A stretch of 64,000 nt of DNA. Source: Amarolinea aalborgensis. GTDB lineage: Bacteria > Chloroflexota > Anaerolineae > SSC4 > Amarolineaceae. Below the pieces are notes generated by a model. That model saw nothing but the letters and a program-made list of their open reading frames with translations, ran no database searches and had not been told where the DNA came from. Within the stretch, counting starts at the first letter, position 1, and each line of letters starts with the position of its first letter. Positions 20,034 through 28,749 of this stretch are shown one piece after another. The stretch spans positions 1 through 64,000 of the forward strand of contig NZ_UETR01000008.1 in NCBI RefSeq assembly GCF_900491745.1, given 5' to 3'. A program made the position numbers and the translations under genes.

Positions 20034-21566
20034 ATGCCAATGATACGTCGTTTCGGATTCTTTGCCGCTATCGTGTTGCTCAGCCTGACCAGTGGAGCGG
20101 TCATCGCTGATCGCACTGCGCCGCGCGGACCAGTCGGCGCGGCGTTCACCTACCAGGGTCAGCTCGCCAGCGCGGGGTCGCCGGTCAACGAGGCCTGCGA
20201 TTTTCAGTTCAGCCTGTGGGACGATGCGGCGACCGGCGCCCAACTAGGCGCGACCGTGGCGCCTACACTCAACGTGGTCAACGGCCTCTTCACCGCCGCG
20301 CTCGATTTCGGCAATCAGTTCACGGGCGACGAGCGCTGGCTGGAGATCGCGGTGCAGTGCCCGGGCGACCCCGGCTTCACGCTGCTCACGCCGCGCGTGG
20401 CGCTCCTGGGCGTGCCATACGCCAACGGCCTGCGTCCCGGCATTGGCGTGACCGACAGCGCCAACGGGTCGAGCGCGTCGCTGGCGGCGCCGGGGTACGG
20501 CGTCACCGGCAGCAGCACGAGCGGCAATGGAGTCTTGGGCGAGGCGCAGGCCTCCCTGCAAGCGGGCGTGAAGGGCGTCAACGCCGCGGCCAGCGGCATC
20601 GGCGTGCGCGGCGAGGCGAATGCGACCGGCGGCGTCGGTGTGTGGGGACAGAGCGATGCCAACACGGGCGTGTATGGTCTCAGCACGAGCGGCAGCGGCG
20701 TCTGGGGTCAGAGCGCCAGCGGGGACGCTGTCTACGCCGTTAGCAGCAGCGGCGCGGGCGTCTTGGCCGCCAGCACGAGCTACTACGGGGTCAGCGGCTC
20801 GACGAGCAGCGCCACCCTGGCCGGCGTGCGCGGGGTCAACCTATCCACTGGCGTCAACGGCGCGGGGGTCTCTGGATCGAGTACGAATGGACCGGGCGTC
20901 AATGGGGCGAGCACCAGCGGCAACGGCATGAAGGGCACGAGCACGGACGGCGCGGGCGTCTTTGGCATCAGCACGAATGGCAGCGGCCTCTATGGTTCCA
21001 GCGCCGCCAGCAACGGCGTCTACGGCCAGAGCTCGGCATCGCTTCAGCCAGGCGTCAAGGGCGTCAACAATGCGTCCAGCGGCATCGGCGTGCGCGGCGA
21101 GGCCAATGCCACGGGCGGCGTCGGCGTCTGGGGCCAGAGCACGGCCAACACTGGCGTATACGGCCTGAGCACGAGCGGCATCGGCGTCTGGGGTCAGAGC
21201 ACTAACGGACCGGCCATGCGCGCCGACGGCAACGCGGTGCAGGCTCTCAATGCTGGCGGCTGGGTCAAGGCGATGGCCAAAATCTACTACGACGGCACGA
21301 TAGTCGGTTGTTACAATGGCCTGACCGGCGCGTCGAGCAACGGGTGTGGCTTCACGGTCAACCGCTTCACCTCTGGCGGCTATGGTATAGACTTTGGCTT
21401 CAACGTCTGGGATCGTGTGGTATCCGTCGCTGTCACAAGGATGGCCTACAATTTCGGCGCCAACTGGGAGCTTGGCGCTACGAACAATATCATGAATGTA
21501 CGGACCTTCCGCGTCACTGATTCGTTTACCACGTACGATGCTGATTTCATGATCATCATCTTCTGA
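20034..21566 (+). CDS. Secreted protein with Gly-Val repeat array (2)
   Basis: 510 residues. Signal peptide (about 1-26); residues 35-125 form a conserved module (AFTYQGQLASAGSPVNEACDFQFSLWDDA, VAPTLNVVNGLFTAALDFG, VALLGVPYANG) often seen N-terminal to Gly-Val repeats; then about 240 residues of GVxGxSxxGxGV repeats; then the same C-terminal domain as the protein at 18294-19547. No dockerin. GAGGAG precedes the ATG. Blocks of the repeat are nearly identical in DNA to those in the first gene, pointing to recombination between them. Likely an extracellular fibre or adhesin-like protein; function unknown. Confidence 0.82.
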   Translation: MPMIRRFGFFAAIVLLSLTSGAVIADRTAPRGPVGAAFTYQGQLASAGSPVNEACDFQFSLWDDAATGAQLGATVAPTLNVVNGLFTAALDFGNQFTGDERWLEIAVQCPGDPGFTLLTPRVALLGVPYANGLRPGIGVTDSANGSSASLAAPGYGVTGSSTSGNGVLGEAQASLQAGVKGVNAAASGIGVRGEANATGGVGVWGQSDANTGVYGLSTSGSGVWGQSASGDAVYAVSSSGAGVLAASTSYYGVSGSTSSATLAGVRGVNLSTGVNGAGVSGSSTNGPGVNGASTSGNGMKGTSTDGAGVFGISTNGSGLYGSSAASNGVYGQSSASLQPGVKGVNNASSGIGVRGEANATGGVGVWGQSTANTGVYGLSTSGIGVWGQSTNGPAMRADGNAVQALNAGGWVKAMAKIYYDGTIVGCYNGLTGASSNGCGFTVNRFTSGGYGIDFGFNVWDRVVSVAVTRMAYNFGANWELGATNNIMNVRTFRVTDSFTTYDADFMIIIF

Positions 21567-21608
21567 GAGGCGCCCACGCGCGCAAAACATCATGCCAGGA
21601 GTAAAACC

Positions 21609-22862
21609 TTGAACGTTCGTAGACTCTTTTCCCTGGTTTCCATTCTACTGATTGCCCTGAGCGGCATGGCTGGTGCGACGCCGTTGGCTGCGCCATGTGC
21701 GGTCGGCGCGGTGTACGACCCCGCCTGCGATGTGGATCACGACGGCGATGTGGACATCTTTGATATCCAGTTGACCGCCAGCCACTGGAGCCAATACGGC
21801 GTCTATGTCAGCGATAACAACCACGATCATCTCGGCCAGACCTGGACCGGGAACAACAACCCGCTCAAGATTGAAGGCTCCTTCGCTGTCTCTCCAGACC
21901 ATTTTGCTCTGCAAGGGAAGAACTCCGCCACCAACAGCATTGGCGTGCGCGGCGAGGCCAACGCCAGCGGCAGCGTTGGCGTCTGGGGGCAGAGCGATGC
22001 TAACACCGGCGTGGCGGGCGTCAGCGTCAACGGCGCCGGTGTGTGGGGGATCAGCACCAGCGGGCCGGCGCTCAAGGCCACGTCCACCAACTCGTCAGGC
22101 CTGGAAGTAAGCTCGGCCGCGAATGGCATGGTCGTGCTTGCGGCCGGGTATACCGGCGTGTCTGTGAATTCGGCATCTGTCGGCGTGCTCGTGAACTCGA
22201 CGACAAATGACGGCTTTCACGTGAATGGAGCCGGCGGCGACGGTCTGCACGTGAACTCGGCGGGCTTCACCGGCGTGCACGCAAACACGGAGCAGGCCAA
22301 CGGCCAGTGGGGGTTCTACACGCCCGACCGCATCTTTGGTACGGTTGGCATGTTCAGCGCGCTTTCCCTCGTCGCCCAGGTCAGCGGCCCGGACAGCCTG
22401 GCGCCCGGCGACCTGGTGGCCGTCGCTGGCGTGGCGGAGACGTTGCCCGGCAGCGCTGCGGCGATGCCCCTCGTGCGCCTGGCCAACGGCGCGTCGGCCA
22501 GCGTCGTTGGCGTCGTCGAGCATCGCCTGGCCTTAACATCCCGGCCCAGCCGGCCGGTCGCGACGGGGGGCGAAGCCGCGCCTGAGCCGGAAGCCCCGGA
22601 GCTGCGCAATGCCGATGGCCCCGCGCGGGCCGGCGATTACGTGGCGATTACTGTGTTAGGCGCAGCCCAGGCCACGGTGGCGCCCGGCGAGAGCGCCATC
22701 GCTACCGGCACGCGCTTGACCGTCGCCGCGGATGGCGCCGTGCGGCCGCTGCAAACGCGCACGGTTGACGGCATGCTCGTCACCGAAGGCGCGCCGGTGG
22801 TTGGCGTGGCGCTAGAGCCAGCGAAAAACGGCCTGGTTTGGGTGCTGGTCAACCCGCACTAG
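21609..22862 (+). CDS. Secreted half-dockerin protein with short Gly-Val array (3)
   Basis: 417 residues, TTG start at 21609 with AGGAG 8 bases upstream. Signal peptide (about 1-24), half-dockerin DVDHDGDVDIFDIQLTASHW (about 38-57), the linker SDNNHDHLGQTWTGNNNPL, a short Gly-Val repeat section including a GVHVN/GVSVN-type variant, and a different C-terminal domain (about 240-417) with paired modules LAPGDLVAVAGVAE and VAPGESAIATGTRLTV, resembling the GD-V modules of large surface proteins. It follows the preceding secreted gene by 42 bp and ends 48 bp before the sensor kinase gene. Confidence 0.8.
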   Translation: MNVRRLFSLVSILLIALSGMAGATPLAAPCAVGAVYDPACDVDHDGDVDIFDIQLTASHWSQYGVYVSDNNHDHLGQTWTGNNNPLKIEGSFAVSPDHFALQGKNSATNSIGVRGEANASGSVGVWGQSDANTGVAGVSVNGAGVWGISTSGPALKATSTNSSGLEVSSAANGMVVLAAGYTGVSVNSASVGVLVNSTTNDGFHVNGAGGDGLHVNSAGFTGVHANTEQANGQWGFYTPDRIFGTVGMFSALSLVAQVSGPDSLAPGDLVAVAGVAETLPGSAAAMPLVRLANGASASVVGVVEHRLALTSRPSRPVATGGEAAPEPEAPELRNADGPARAGDYVAITVLGAAQATVAPGESAIATGTRLTVAADGAVRPLQTRTVDGMLVTEGAPVVGVALEPAKNGLVWVLVNPH

Positions 22863-22910
22863 AGCCTGGTGATTTGCCAAAGGGGTGGGCTATGCCATAA
22901 TTGGGGCGTT

Positions 22911-25241
22911 ATGGGTGACTCACTTTCGCCAAGAACGCGCCTTTGGGTACGGGTGACCTGGTCCGTTGCCATCGCCGTGTGGCTGCTGACCGCGATCCTC
23001 TTGCTCCTGCGACTGTCCGTGCCGTGGGATGGCGCCTGGATTTCGCTGGGCACCCCGCGCTTCGGCGAAGTGACCGTCGTGGCGGCGCTGCCCGATTCGG
23101 CCTTACGCGTCGGCGATCAGATTTTGGCCGTCAATGACTATCCGTTGGCTGCCGGCTCGCCAGCCGTCTTGGGACGAGCGCAGCCAGCGCCCTGGTCATG
23201 GCAAGTCGGCAAAACCATCACCTACCGGCTCGTGCGCGACGGTCAGCCTTACGAAGTCGCCGTCGTCCTGCGGCCAGGCGCTCTGATCTGGCCGCACAAG
23301 CCGTGGGGCATTCTCTTGTTTGGCGTCGTGTTTTGCCTGTTGGGCAGCTATGTCTTGTTCTGCCGACCGGCTGAGCCCGCCGCCCGCTGGATGTTTCTGA
23401 TCGGCGCGCTGCTGACCAGCTATGGCGTGGTGCGCAGCTTCCAGTGGACGCTGGGCGAATACCTGGCCGGCCCTGCACCGGTAGCCTACATGTCCCTGAC
23501 TCTCGGAACCGTGCAGATGGCTTTCCTGGCAATGGTTGGCCTGGCCCTGGTCTTTCCCAGCCCACATCGCCTGGTGCCGGGCCGGCCCTGGCTCATGCCG
23601 GCCATGGCCGTGATCCTGCTGGGCATCTTGACGGCCAGCGGTTTGGCCCTGACGCGTGCAGAGGAGGACTGGATGAGCAGGCTGGCGGCCATGATGACGC
23701 TCTACTTCCGACTGCAATTGTCGCTCTGCATCCTGGCTGCGATTCTTTTCCTCACGAACATCGTGACGCAATCGTCTGCTGACCGGCTGCCCGCCAGATG
23801 GGTGGCATTGGGCGCTGCGGCAGCCCTGATCTTCGGCGCGCTGCTGTCCGTGGCGCCGCTTGCGCTCGAAAGGCTGGGCTGGATCAGCGCCGACTCGGTG
23901 CAGGCTATGACCTTGCGCCAGGAGCTGACCTGGATCGTCGCGTTGGCGGCGCCCTTGTCATTTGCCGCGGCCATTCTGCGCTACCGCCTGTTCGATGTGG
24001 ACCTGGTCCTGAATCGAACCCTGGTCTACGGCACGCTGACCGCGGTAACGATGGGGCTTTATCTCGCTGTGGTGGCCGCACTCAGCGCGCTCCTGCGCAC
24101 GGGAACCAATCAACCCGCGCTGCTGTTGGGAACCGGCGTCGTGGCCGTCATTTTTCAGCCCTTGCGCCAGCGTTTACAGCGGGGAGTTAACCGGCTGATG
24201 TACGGCCAACGCGATGACCCCTACGCCGTGCTCTCGCACCTGGGGGACCAGCTTGGAGGCGCGCTGGCGCCCGATGCGGCGGCGCCCAGCATCGTGCAGA
24301 CGCTGGCGCAAACGCTCAAGCTGCCGTACGTGGCGATCAGCCTGACCACGCTTGGTCGCGCGGACGAAGAATCCGGTCTGGAACCGGCGGCGACCTGGGG
24401 AAAACAGCCCGCTTACGCGCTGGTGGAATTTCCTTTACGCTATCAGCAGCGATCGGTTGGCCTCTTGCAGGTGGCGCCGCGAGGGCCGGGCGAGCGCTTT
24501 TCGCCCGCGGATTGGCGCTTGCTGCAAGACCTGGCGCGGCAGATTGGCGTGGCGCTGGCGGCCGTGCAGCAGGCGCGGCAGGCGCAGCGGCTGGCGGCTG
24601 ACCTGCAGCAGGCACGCCAGCGCCTGGTCGCCGCGCGCGAGGAAGAGCGCCGCCGTCTGCGCCGCGATCTGCACGATGGGTTGGGGCCGGCGCTGGCCAG
24701 CCTGACGCTCAAAGTGGATGCCGCACGCGACGAGTTGGACTACGATGTGTCGGCGGCCGCGGCCATGCTGGCCGCGCTGAAGGGTGACATCCAGGCCGCG
24801 GTGGCTGACATTCGCCGCCTGGTTTACGACCTGCGCCCGCCAGCCCTGGACGATCTGGGCCTGGCCACCGCGCTGCGCATGCAGGCCTCGCATTACCGAA
24901 GCCAGAACCTGGTTATCACCGTGGACGCGCCTGAACACCTGCCGCCGCTGCCGGCGGCCGTGGAAGTGGCGCTCTATCGCGTCGCTGCCGAGGCGATGAC
25001 GAACGTCGTGCGCCATGCTCACAGCCAATCTTGCCTGCTGCGCCTGGCCGTCGCCGCCGATCGGGTAGACTTGGAAATCATTGACGATGGCCGTGGCCTG
25101 CCGACGCCGACGCCGGCCGGCGTCGGGCTGATTTCGATGCGCGAACGCGCCGCTGAGTTGGGCGGTGAATGCCTCATGACGTCGGCGCCTGAGCAGGGCA
25201 CGCGCGTACATCTCTGGCTGCCGCTGCCGCAGACGTCATAA
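22911..25241 (+). CDS. NarL-type sensor histidine kinase with extracytoplasmic PDZ-like and GAF domains
   Basis: 776 residues. After a first membrane helix (about 12-32) comes a PDZ-like segment (about 40-120: GEVTVVAALPDSALRVGDQILAVNDYPL), then about seven hydrophobic helices (about 130-390), a GAF-like region (about 420-550), and the kinase core: HisKA_3 EEERRRLRRDLHDGLGPALAS with phospho-acceptor H588, then HATPase motifs (EAMTNVVRHAHSQ, IIDDGRGLP, GVGLISMRERAAELGG). The adjacent LuxR-type regulator starts 13 bp downstream and is the obvious partner. ATG 22911 is chosen because the membrane segment follows directly. The outward PDZ suggests sensing of protein termini or envelope state, perhaps tied to the secreted cluster upstream. 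Confidence 0.9.
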   Translation: MGDSLSPRTRLWVRVTWSVAIAVWLLTAILLLLRLSVPWDGAWISLGTPRFGEVTVVAALPDSALRVGDQILAVNDYPLAAGSPAVLGRAQPAPWSWQVGKTITYRLVRDGQPYEVAVVLRPGALIWPHKPWGILLFGVVFCLLGSYVLFCRPAEPAARWMFLIGALLTSYGVVRSFQWTLGEYLAGPAPVAYMSLTLGTVQMAFLAMVGLALVFPSPHRLVPGRPWLMPAMAVILLGILTASGLALTRAEEDWMSRLAAMMTLYFRLQLSLCILAAILFLTNIVTQSSADRLPARWVALGAAAALIFGALLSVAPLALERLGWISADSVQAMTLRQELTWIVALAAPLSFAAAILRYRLFDVDLVLNRTLVYGTLTAVTMGLYLAVVAALSALLRTGTNQPALLLGTGVVAVIFQPLRQRLQRGVNRLMYGQRDDPYAVLSHLGDQLGGALAPDAAAPSIVQTLAQTLKLPYVAISLTTLGRADEESGLEPAATWGKQPAYALVEFPLRYQQRSVGLLQVAPRGPGERFSPADWRLLQDLARQIGVALAAVQQARQAQRLAADLQQARQRLVAAREEERRRLRRDLHDGLGPALASLTLKVDAARDELDYDVSAAAAMLAALKGDIQAAVADIRRLVYDLRPPALDDLGLATALRMQASHYRSQNLVITVDAPEHLPPLPAAVEVALYRVAAEAMTNVVRHAHSQSCLLRLAVAADRVDLEIIDDGRGLPTPTPAGVGLISMRERAAELGGECLMTSAPEQGTRVHLWLPLPQTS

Positions 25242-25254
25242 AGGAGAGCCTTCG

Positions 25255-25917
25255 ATGGACAACATCACCATCCTCATCGCCGACGACTCCGCCCCCTTTC
25301 GTGACGGCATGCGCGCCATGCTGCGCCGCGAGACCGATATGGTCATCGTGGGTGAGGCGGCCAGCGGCGCCGAGGCCGTGCGCCTGGCCGCGGCGCAGCA
25401 GCCCGACGTCGTTCTCATGGATCTGCAGATGCCTGAAGGGAACGGCATTGACGCCACGCGCACCATCGTGACGGCCTCGCCCCACATGCGCATCCTGGTG
25501 CTGACCATGTTCGAGGATGATGACTCGGTGTTTGCCGCGCTGCAAGCCGGCGCGCGCGGGTACATTCTGAAAGGGGCCGACAAAAGGGAGGTGCTGCGCG
25601 CGATTCGCGCCGTGCACAACGGCGAGGCCATCTTCGGGCCTGTGATCGCGCAGCGCCTGGTGCATTATTTCGCCGCCCGCCATCAGTCCAGCTCCGCACA
25701 GCCGCCCTTCCCCGAGCTGAGCGAGCGCGAGCGTGAGATCCTGGCCATGATTGCCCGGGGCAAGAGCAACCAGGAGATCGCCGATGACCTGGTGGTGAGC
25801 CTCAAGACCGTGCGCAATCACGTCTCCAACATCTTTGCCAAGCTGCAGGTGGCCGATCGCGCGCAAGCGATGGACCTCGCACGCCGCGCGGGCTTGGGAA
25901 GAACTGCCGCCGGATAA
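25255..25917 (+). CDS. NarL/LuxR-family response regulator
   Basis: 220 residues. Receiver domain (1-120) with acidic pocket D10/D11, phospho-acceptor D56 (VVLMDLQMPEGNG) and the conserved Lys of YILKGADK; C-terminal LuxR helix-turn-helix (about 155-215: LSEREREILAMIARGKSNQEIADDLVVSLKTVRNHVSNIFAKL). AAAGGAG precedes the ATG, and the gene directly follows its cognate kinase, so the pair forms a two-component system. Target genes are unknown; the secreted cluster on either side is a reasonable candidate. Confidence 0.95.
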   Translation: MDNITILIADDSAPFRDGMRAMLRRETDMVIVGEAASGAEAVRLAAAQQPDVVLMDLQMPEGNGIDATRTIVTASPHMRILVLTMFEDDDSVFAALQAGARGYILKGADKREVLRAIRAVHNGEAIFGPVIAQRLVHYFAARHQSSSAQPPFPELSEREREILAMIARGKSNQEIADDLVVSLKTVRNHVSNIFAKLQVADRAQAMDLARRAGLGRTAAG

Positions 25918-25972
25918 CAATCAATCCCTGGCGTTACTGCACCCGCCTCCCAGCAGCTCCAAATGCAGCACA

Positions 25973-26070
25973 CATTTCAACCACAAAGAGCACAGAGCAA
26001 AAAGAAACGGCAGATCAGACGCAAATCGGCAACTTGTGTGCGTTCTTTGTGATCTCTGTGGCTAAAAACC
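25973..26070. repeat. Dispersed CACAAAG-type inverted repeat
   Basis: Imperfect inverted repeat with arms TTTCAACCACAAAGAGCACA and the complementary-type TTCTTTGTGATCTCTGTGGC ending in AAAAA. It sits between the response regulator and the convergent toxin gene and could serve as a bidirectional terminator. Related to the elements at 4899-4997, 15517-15636 and 60973-61044. Confidence 0.75.
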
Positions 26071-26174
26071 AGGCCACATTTGGAATTGCGGCCCGCCTCT
26101 GAAGTTCGATGGCTGCTGGCTCGTTGATATTCACCCGTGGTGCACTGCAAACCTGCTTGCCCGGAGGCAAGAGG

Positions 26175-26531
26175 CTATTCGAGGTCGCGTGGCTCGGTCA
26201 GCAGACGAATACCTTCCAAGATTTGATGAATGCGCGGTCGGGATAGTGTGCCAATGTATTCGCCGAGCTGCATTTTATCCACCGTGAAAACTTGTGAAAC
26301 GACAACAACACTCTGCTTGGGCAAATTGCATTCCCCTTGTTCGAGTGTCACATTTCCAGGCACTCGTGATCGCTTCAGATTCGAGGTTAGTGCACACACG
26401 ATCACCGTGTTGATCCGACTGGCGTTGAAGACGTCATTCTGGATTACCACGTGTGGGTGACTGTAACCAGGCTCCGAACCGCCTGGCTCACCCAATTCCA
26501 CCCAGTAAATGTCGCCTTGCCTGATTACCAT
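26175..26531 (-). CDS. MazF/PemK-type toxin
   Basis: 118 residues with the full PemK/MazF endoribonuclease pattern: N-terminal IRQGDIYWVELGEPGGSEPGYSHPHVVIQND, then NTVIVCALTSNL, GNVTLEQGECNLPKQSVVVVSQVFTVDK and the C-terminal helix LSRPRIHQILEGIRLL. Family members cleave mRNA at short motifs to arrest growth. It overlaps the upstream antitoxin gene by 7 bp, the usual antitoxin-first order. The Arg and Thr/Ser residues of the active site are conserved by eye, so it looks intact. Confidence 0.93.
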   Translation of the reverse strand: MVIRQGDIYWVELGEPGGSEPGYSHPHVVIQNDVFNASRINTVIVCALTSNLKRSRVPGNVTLEQGECNLPKQSVVVVSQVFTVDKMQLGEYIGTLSRPRIHQILEGIRLLTEPRDLE

Positions 26532-26782
26532 TCGCCCTCTACTAATTTGCGATGCGACATTCGCATCGTGGAAAGGAGAGTCTGTTCGACCGGGTTGGGT
26601 TGGTCAGCATAAGCCTGGTTGATGTCATCCAATAATGCCTGGCTTTGGTGTCGCTTGATGAAATCTTCAACCGCCAGGCCGAATAGTTGGCTGCGCGAGA
26701 CCTGCAGCTGCTGCGCCAATGTTTCGGCTTGTTCGAAGAGCGATTTTGGCATAGAGATCGCGGTTTTGATGGTGGTTGCCAT
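26525..26782 (-). CDS. Ribbon-helix-helix antitoxin of the MazF-type toxin
   Basis: 85 residues. N-terminal ribbon-helix-helix (KTAISMPKSLFEQAETLAQQLQVSRSQLFGLAVEDFIKRH) for dimeric DNA binding, and a C-terminal acidic/flexible tail (about 50-85) that would wrap the toxin. It starts the toxin-antitoxin operon and overlaps the toxin gene by 7 bp. The promoter immediately upstream carries an inverted repeat fitting an autoregulatory operator. Confidence 0.92.
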   Translation of the reverse strand: MATTIKTAISMPKSLFEQAETLAQQLQVSRSQLFGLAVEDFIKRHQSQALLDDINQAYADQPNPVEQTLLSTMRMSHRKLVEGEW

Positions 26783-26784
26783 TT

Positions 26785-26836
26785 GGTTATACCTTTCTGT
26801 ATGATGTTAGTATAACCGTTTTGCGCCTGATGTCAA
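26785..26836 (-). promoter_or_regulatory. Toxin-antitoxin promoter with inverted-repeat operator
   Basis: On the minus strand TTGACA (26836-26831) and TATACT (26814-26809) are spaced 16 bases. A perfect 8-bp inverted repeat, GGTTATAC (26785-26792) and GTATAACC (26810-26817), separated by 17 bases, overlaps the -10 element and extends to just before the antitoxin ATG. This is the expected geometry for repression by the ribbon-helix-helix antitoxin. Confidence 0.8.
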
Positions 26837-27016
26837 CTACCAAAACGACTCGCCTGCGCGGGGCTGTCCATGCGACATCGTCACGCGTCAGGTTAAGGCT
26901 GGCCGCCTATCGGTGCAAGCATTGAACAAATGTGATACAATATCACACCTGAGTCGAAGGTTAGCAGTCTGCTTGCAGCGAGCGCATCCTGCACAACGAA
27001 ACGAAAGGAGCAAACC

Positions 27017-28357
27017 ATGAACGCACGTAGATTTTTCGCTTTGTTTCTCGTCTTGACCCTGTTGGCCACTCTGACCGGCGCGGCTGGCGCCACGCCGCGG
27101 GCCGCGCCCTGTGCCGTGGGTGGCGTTTATGATCCTGCCTGTGATGTGGACCACGACGGGGACGTGGACATCTTCGACATCCAACTGGCCGCCGGACACT
27201 GGAACCAGACCGGCGCCTACACCAGCGACAACAATCACAACCACCTGGGCCAGACCTGGACCGGCAGCAACAACCCGCTGACGATCAACGGAGCCTTTAG
27301 CCCTAACCCACCGCTGCTGCTGGCCAACACCACCGGCGACGGATTGCGCGCAACCACCAGTGCAACCAGCGGCACAGGCATCGAGGGCGCCGCGACGGCC
27401 GCCAGCGGTACCACGACCGGCGTTGCCGGCAAATCATTCTCGATCGGCGGCGTTGGTGTATCTGGCAACGCCTTCGCGACCACCGGCAGCTCGTACGGCG
27501 TCGTGGGCCAATCCAGTTCGGCGACCGGGCGCGGCGTGTGGGGCGTGGCCGCGGCGACCGGCGGAATCAATGCCGGTGTCTACGGCCAGTCTGCCTCCAA
27601 CGAAGGCGCGGGGGTGCGGGGCTACGCCACCGCGGCCAGCGGCGCAACCTACGGCGTTTACGGCGAGGCGTCCTCGCCCGACGGACGCGGGGTTTACGGC
27701 TACGCCACTCTCGGCAGCGGCAACTCAGTTGGCATCTACGGCAGATCGGCCTCCACCGCGGGCACCGGCGCGATCGGGTGGGCATCGGCAGTCTCCGGCA
27801 ACACCGTTGGCGTCTGGGGCATTGTCAATTCCCCAACGGGCAAAGGGGTGCATGGTTATGCCGCGGCCACCAGCGGCCAGTCGTACGGCGTCTATGGGCA
27901 GTCATCCTCAGCCGCAGGCGTCGCGGTGTATGGCATCAACGATGCGACGGGCAGCGGAGGGGTCGGGGTGTACGGCCATGCCAACAACGGTGTGGGCGTG
28001 CTCGCCGAGGGCGGCGGTGCGTCCACCACCGCGCTGGAAGTCTCCAACGGGGCCATTCAAGTAACCGGCGCCGGCTTGAACACGACCACGCCGGTTTTTC
28101 AGCACCAGGTGCATCACAGCGGGGCCAATGCCAACGTCTGCACCGATGGCACGTTCGGCTTCTGGTACAGCTATCTGAATCATCCCCTGCTCAACAACCA
28201 CCCCGAAGCCCTGCTGATCGTGACTTCCAGCGCGGATGATCTGATCGTGCGTTACAGTCCCATCGGCTGTCCGGCTGGCCGCTGGACCATTACCAAGCCC
28301 GGCATTAATTTGCCCACCGATGGCAGCCTGGTCAATGTGTTGGTGGTGCTTCCTTGA
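27017..28357 (+). CDS. Secreted half-dockerin protein with Gly-Val repeat array (4)
   Basis: 446 residues. Signal peptide (about 1-26), half-dockerin DVDHDGDVDIFDIQLAAGHW (about 40-59), linker SDNNHNHLGQTWTGSNNPL, then about 230 residues of a longer-period repeat alternating SGxTxGVYGxSSSxxGxGVxG and GYATAASG-type units, and a distinct C-terminal domain (about 340-446) with two Cys (NVCTDGTFGFWYSYLNHP, SPIGCPAGRWTI). The N-terminal 85 residues closely match the protein at 21609-22862 although the toxin-antitoxin pair, kinase and regulator lie between. AAAGGAG precedes the ATG. Function unknown; probably extracellular. Confidence 0.8.
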   Translation: MNARRFFALFLVLTLLATLTGAAGATPRAAPCAVGGVYDPACDVDHDGDVDIFDIQLAAGHWNQTGAYTSDNNHNHLGQTWTGSNNPLTINGAFSPNPPLLLANTTGDGLRATTSATSGTGIEGAATAASGTTTGVAGKSFSIGGVGVSGNAFATTGSSYGVVGQSSSATGRGVWGVAAATGGINAGVYGQSASNEGAGVRGYATAASGATYGVYGEASSPDGRGVYGYATLGSGNSVGIYGRSASTAGTGAIGWASAVSGNTVGVWGIVNSPTGKGVHGYAAATSGQSYGVYGQSSSAAGVAVYGINDATGSGGVGVYGHANNGVGVLAEGGGASTTALEVSNGAIQVTGAGLNTTTPVFQHQVHHSGANANVCTDGTFGFWYSYLNHPLLNNHPEALLIVTSSADDLIVRYSPIGCPAGRWTITKPGINLPTDGSLVNVLVVLP

Positions 28358-28474
28358 CGGAAAAGACCACGCTGCGCAGTAAACCGTTTGGTAGATTCAT
28401 TACATTACGCCAACCAGGGACGCTGCTATACTGCTCCCGCGTCGAAACATCCCTTTGATTCCCAGGAGACATTC

Positions 28475-28717
28475 ATGGATACGTTTATCGGTCATATCGC
28501 ATTATTCCCCTATGGCTACGCGCCAAGCGGCTGGGCGGCCTGCGAAGGGCAACTGCTGCAGGTCAATCAAAACCCGGCCTTGTATGCGCTGTTGGGCGCC
28601 AATTTTGGCGGCGATGCCCGCGCGACCTTCGGGCTGCCAGACTTGCGCGGCAAAGCCCCCATTCCGAAGACGGCGTACTACATCGCGCTCAACGGCATCT
28701 TCCCACAGCGGGACTGA
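28475..28717 (+). CDS. Short phage tail-collar domain protein (microcystin-dependent-protein-like)
   Basis: 80 residues matching the tail-collar domain: PSGWAACEGQLLQVNQNPALYALLGANFGGDARATFGLPDLRGKAPI. This motif is found at the tip of phage tail fibres and in bacterial microcystin-dependent proteins. The protein contains only this domain, much shorter than phage fibres. AGGAG lies 6 bases before ATG 28475. No other phage genes are nearby, so it is more likely a bacterial domesticated form. Its position right after a Gly-Val repeat protein hints at a shared extracellular fibre role, which is speculative. Confidence 0.85.
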   Translation: MDTFIGHIALFPYGYAPSGWAACEGQLLQVNQNPALYALLGANFGGDARATFGLPDLRGKAPIPKTAYYIALNGIFPQRD

Positions 28718-28749
28718 AAGAATTCCTCTCACCTGAACGCCAGCAGGGA

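Noticed and set aside
18294..22862. Cellulosome components
   Set aside because: Only half-dockerins in most proteins, no cohesin, no recognised glycoside hydrolase catalytic domain in the cluster.
28475..28717. Prophage indicated by the tail-collar gene
   Set aside because: No capsid, terminase, portal or integrase nearby; the short form also occurs as a stand-alone bacterial gene.
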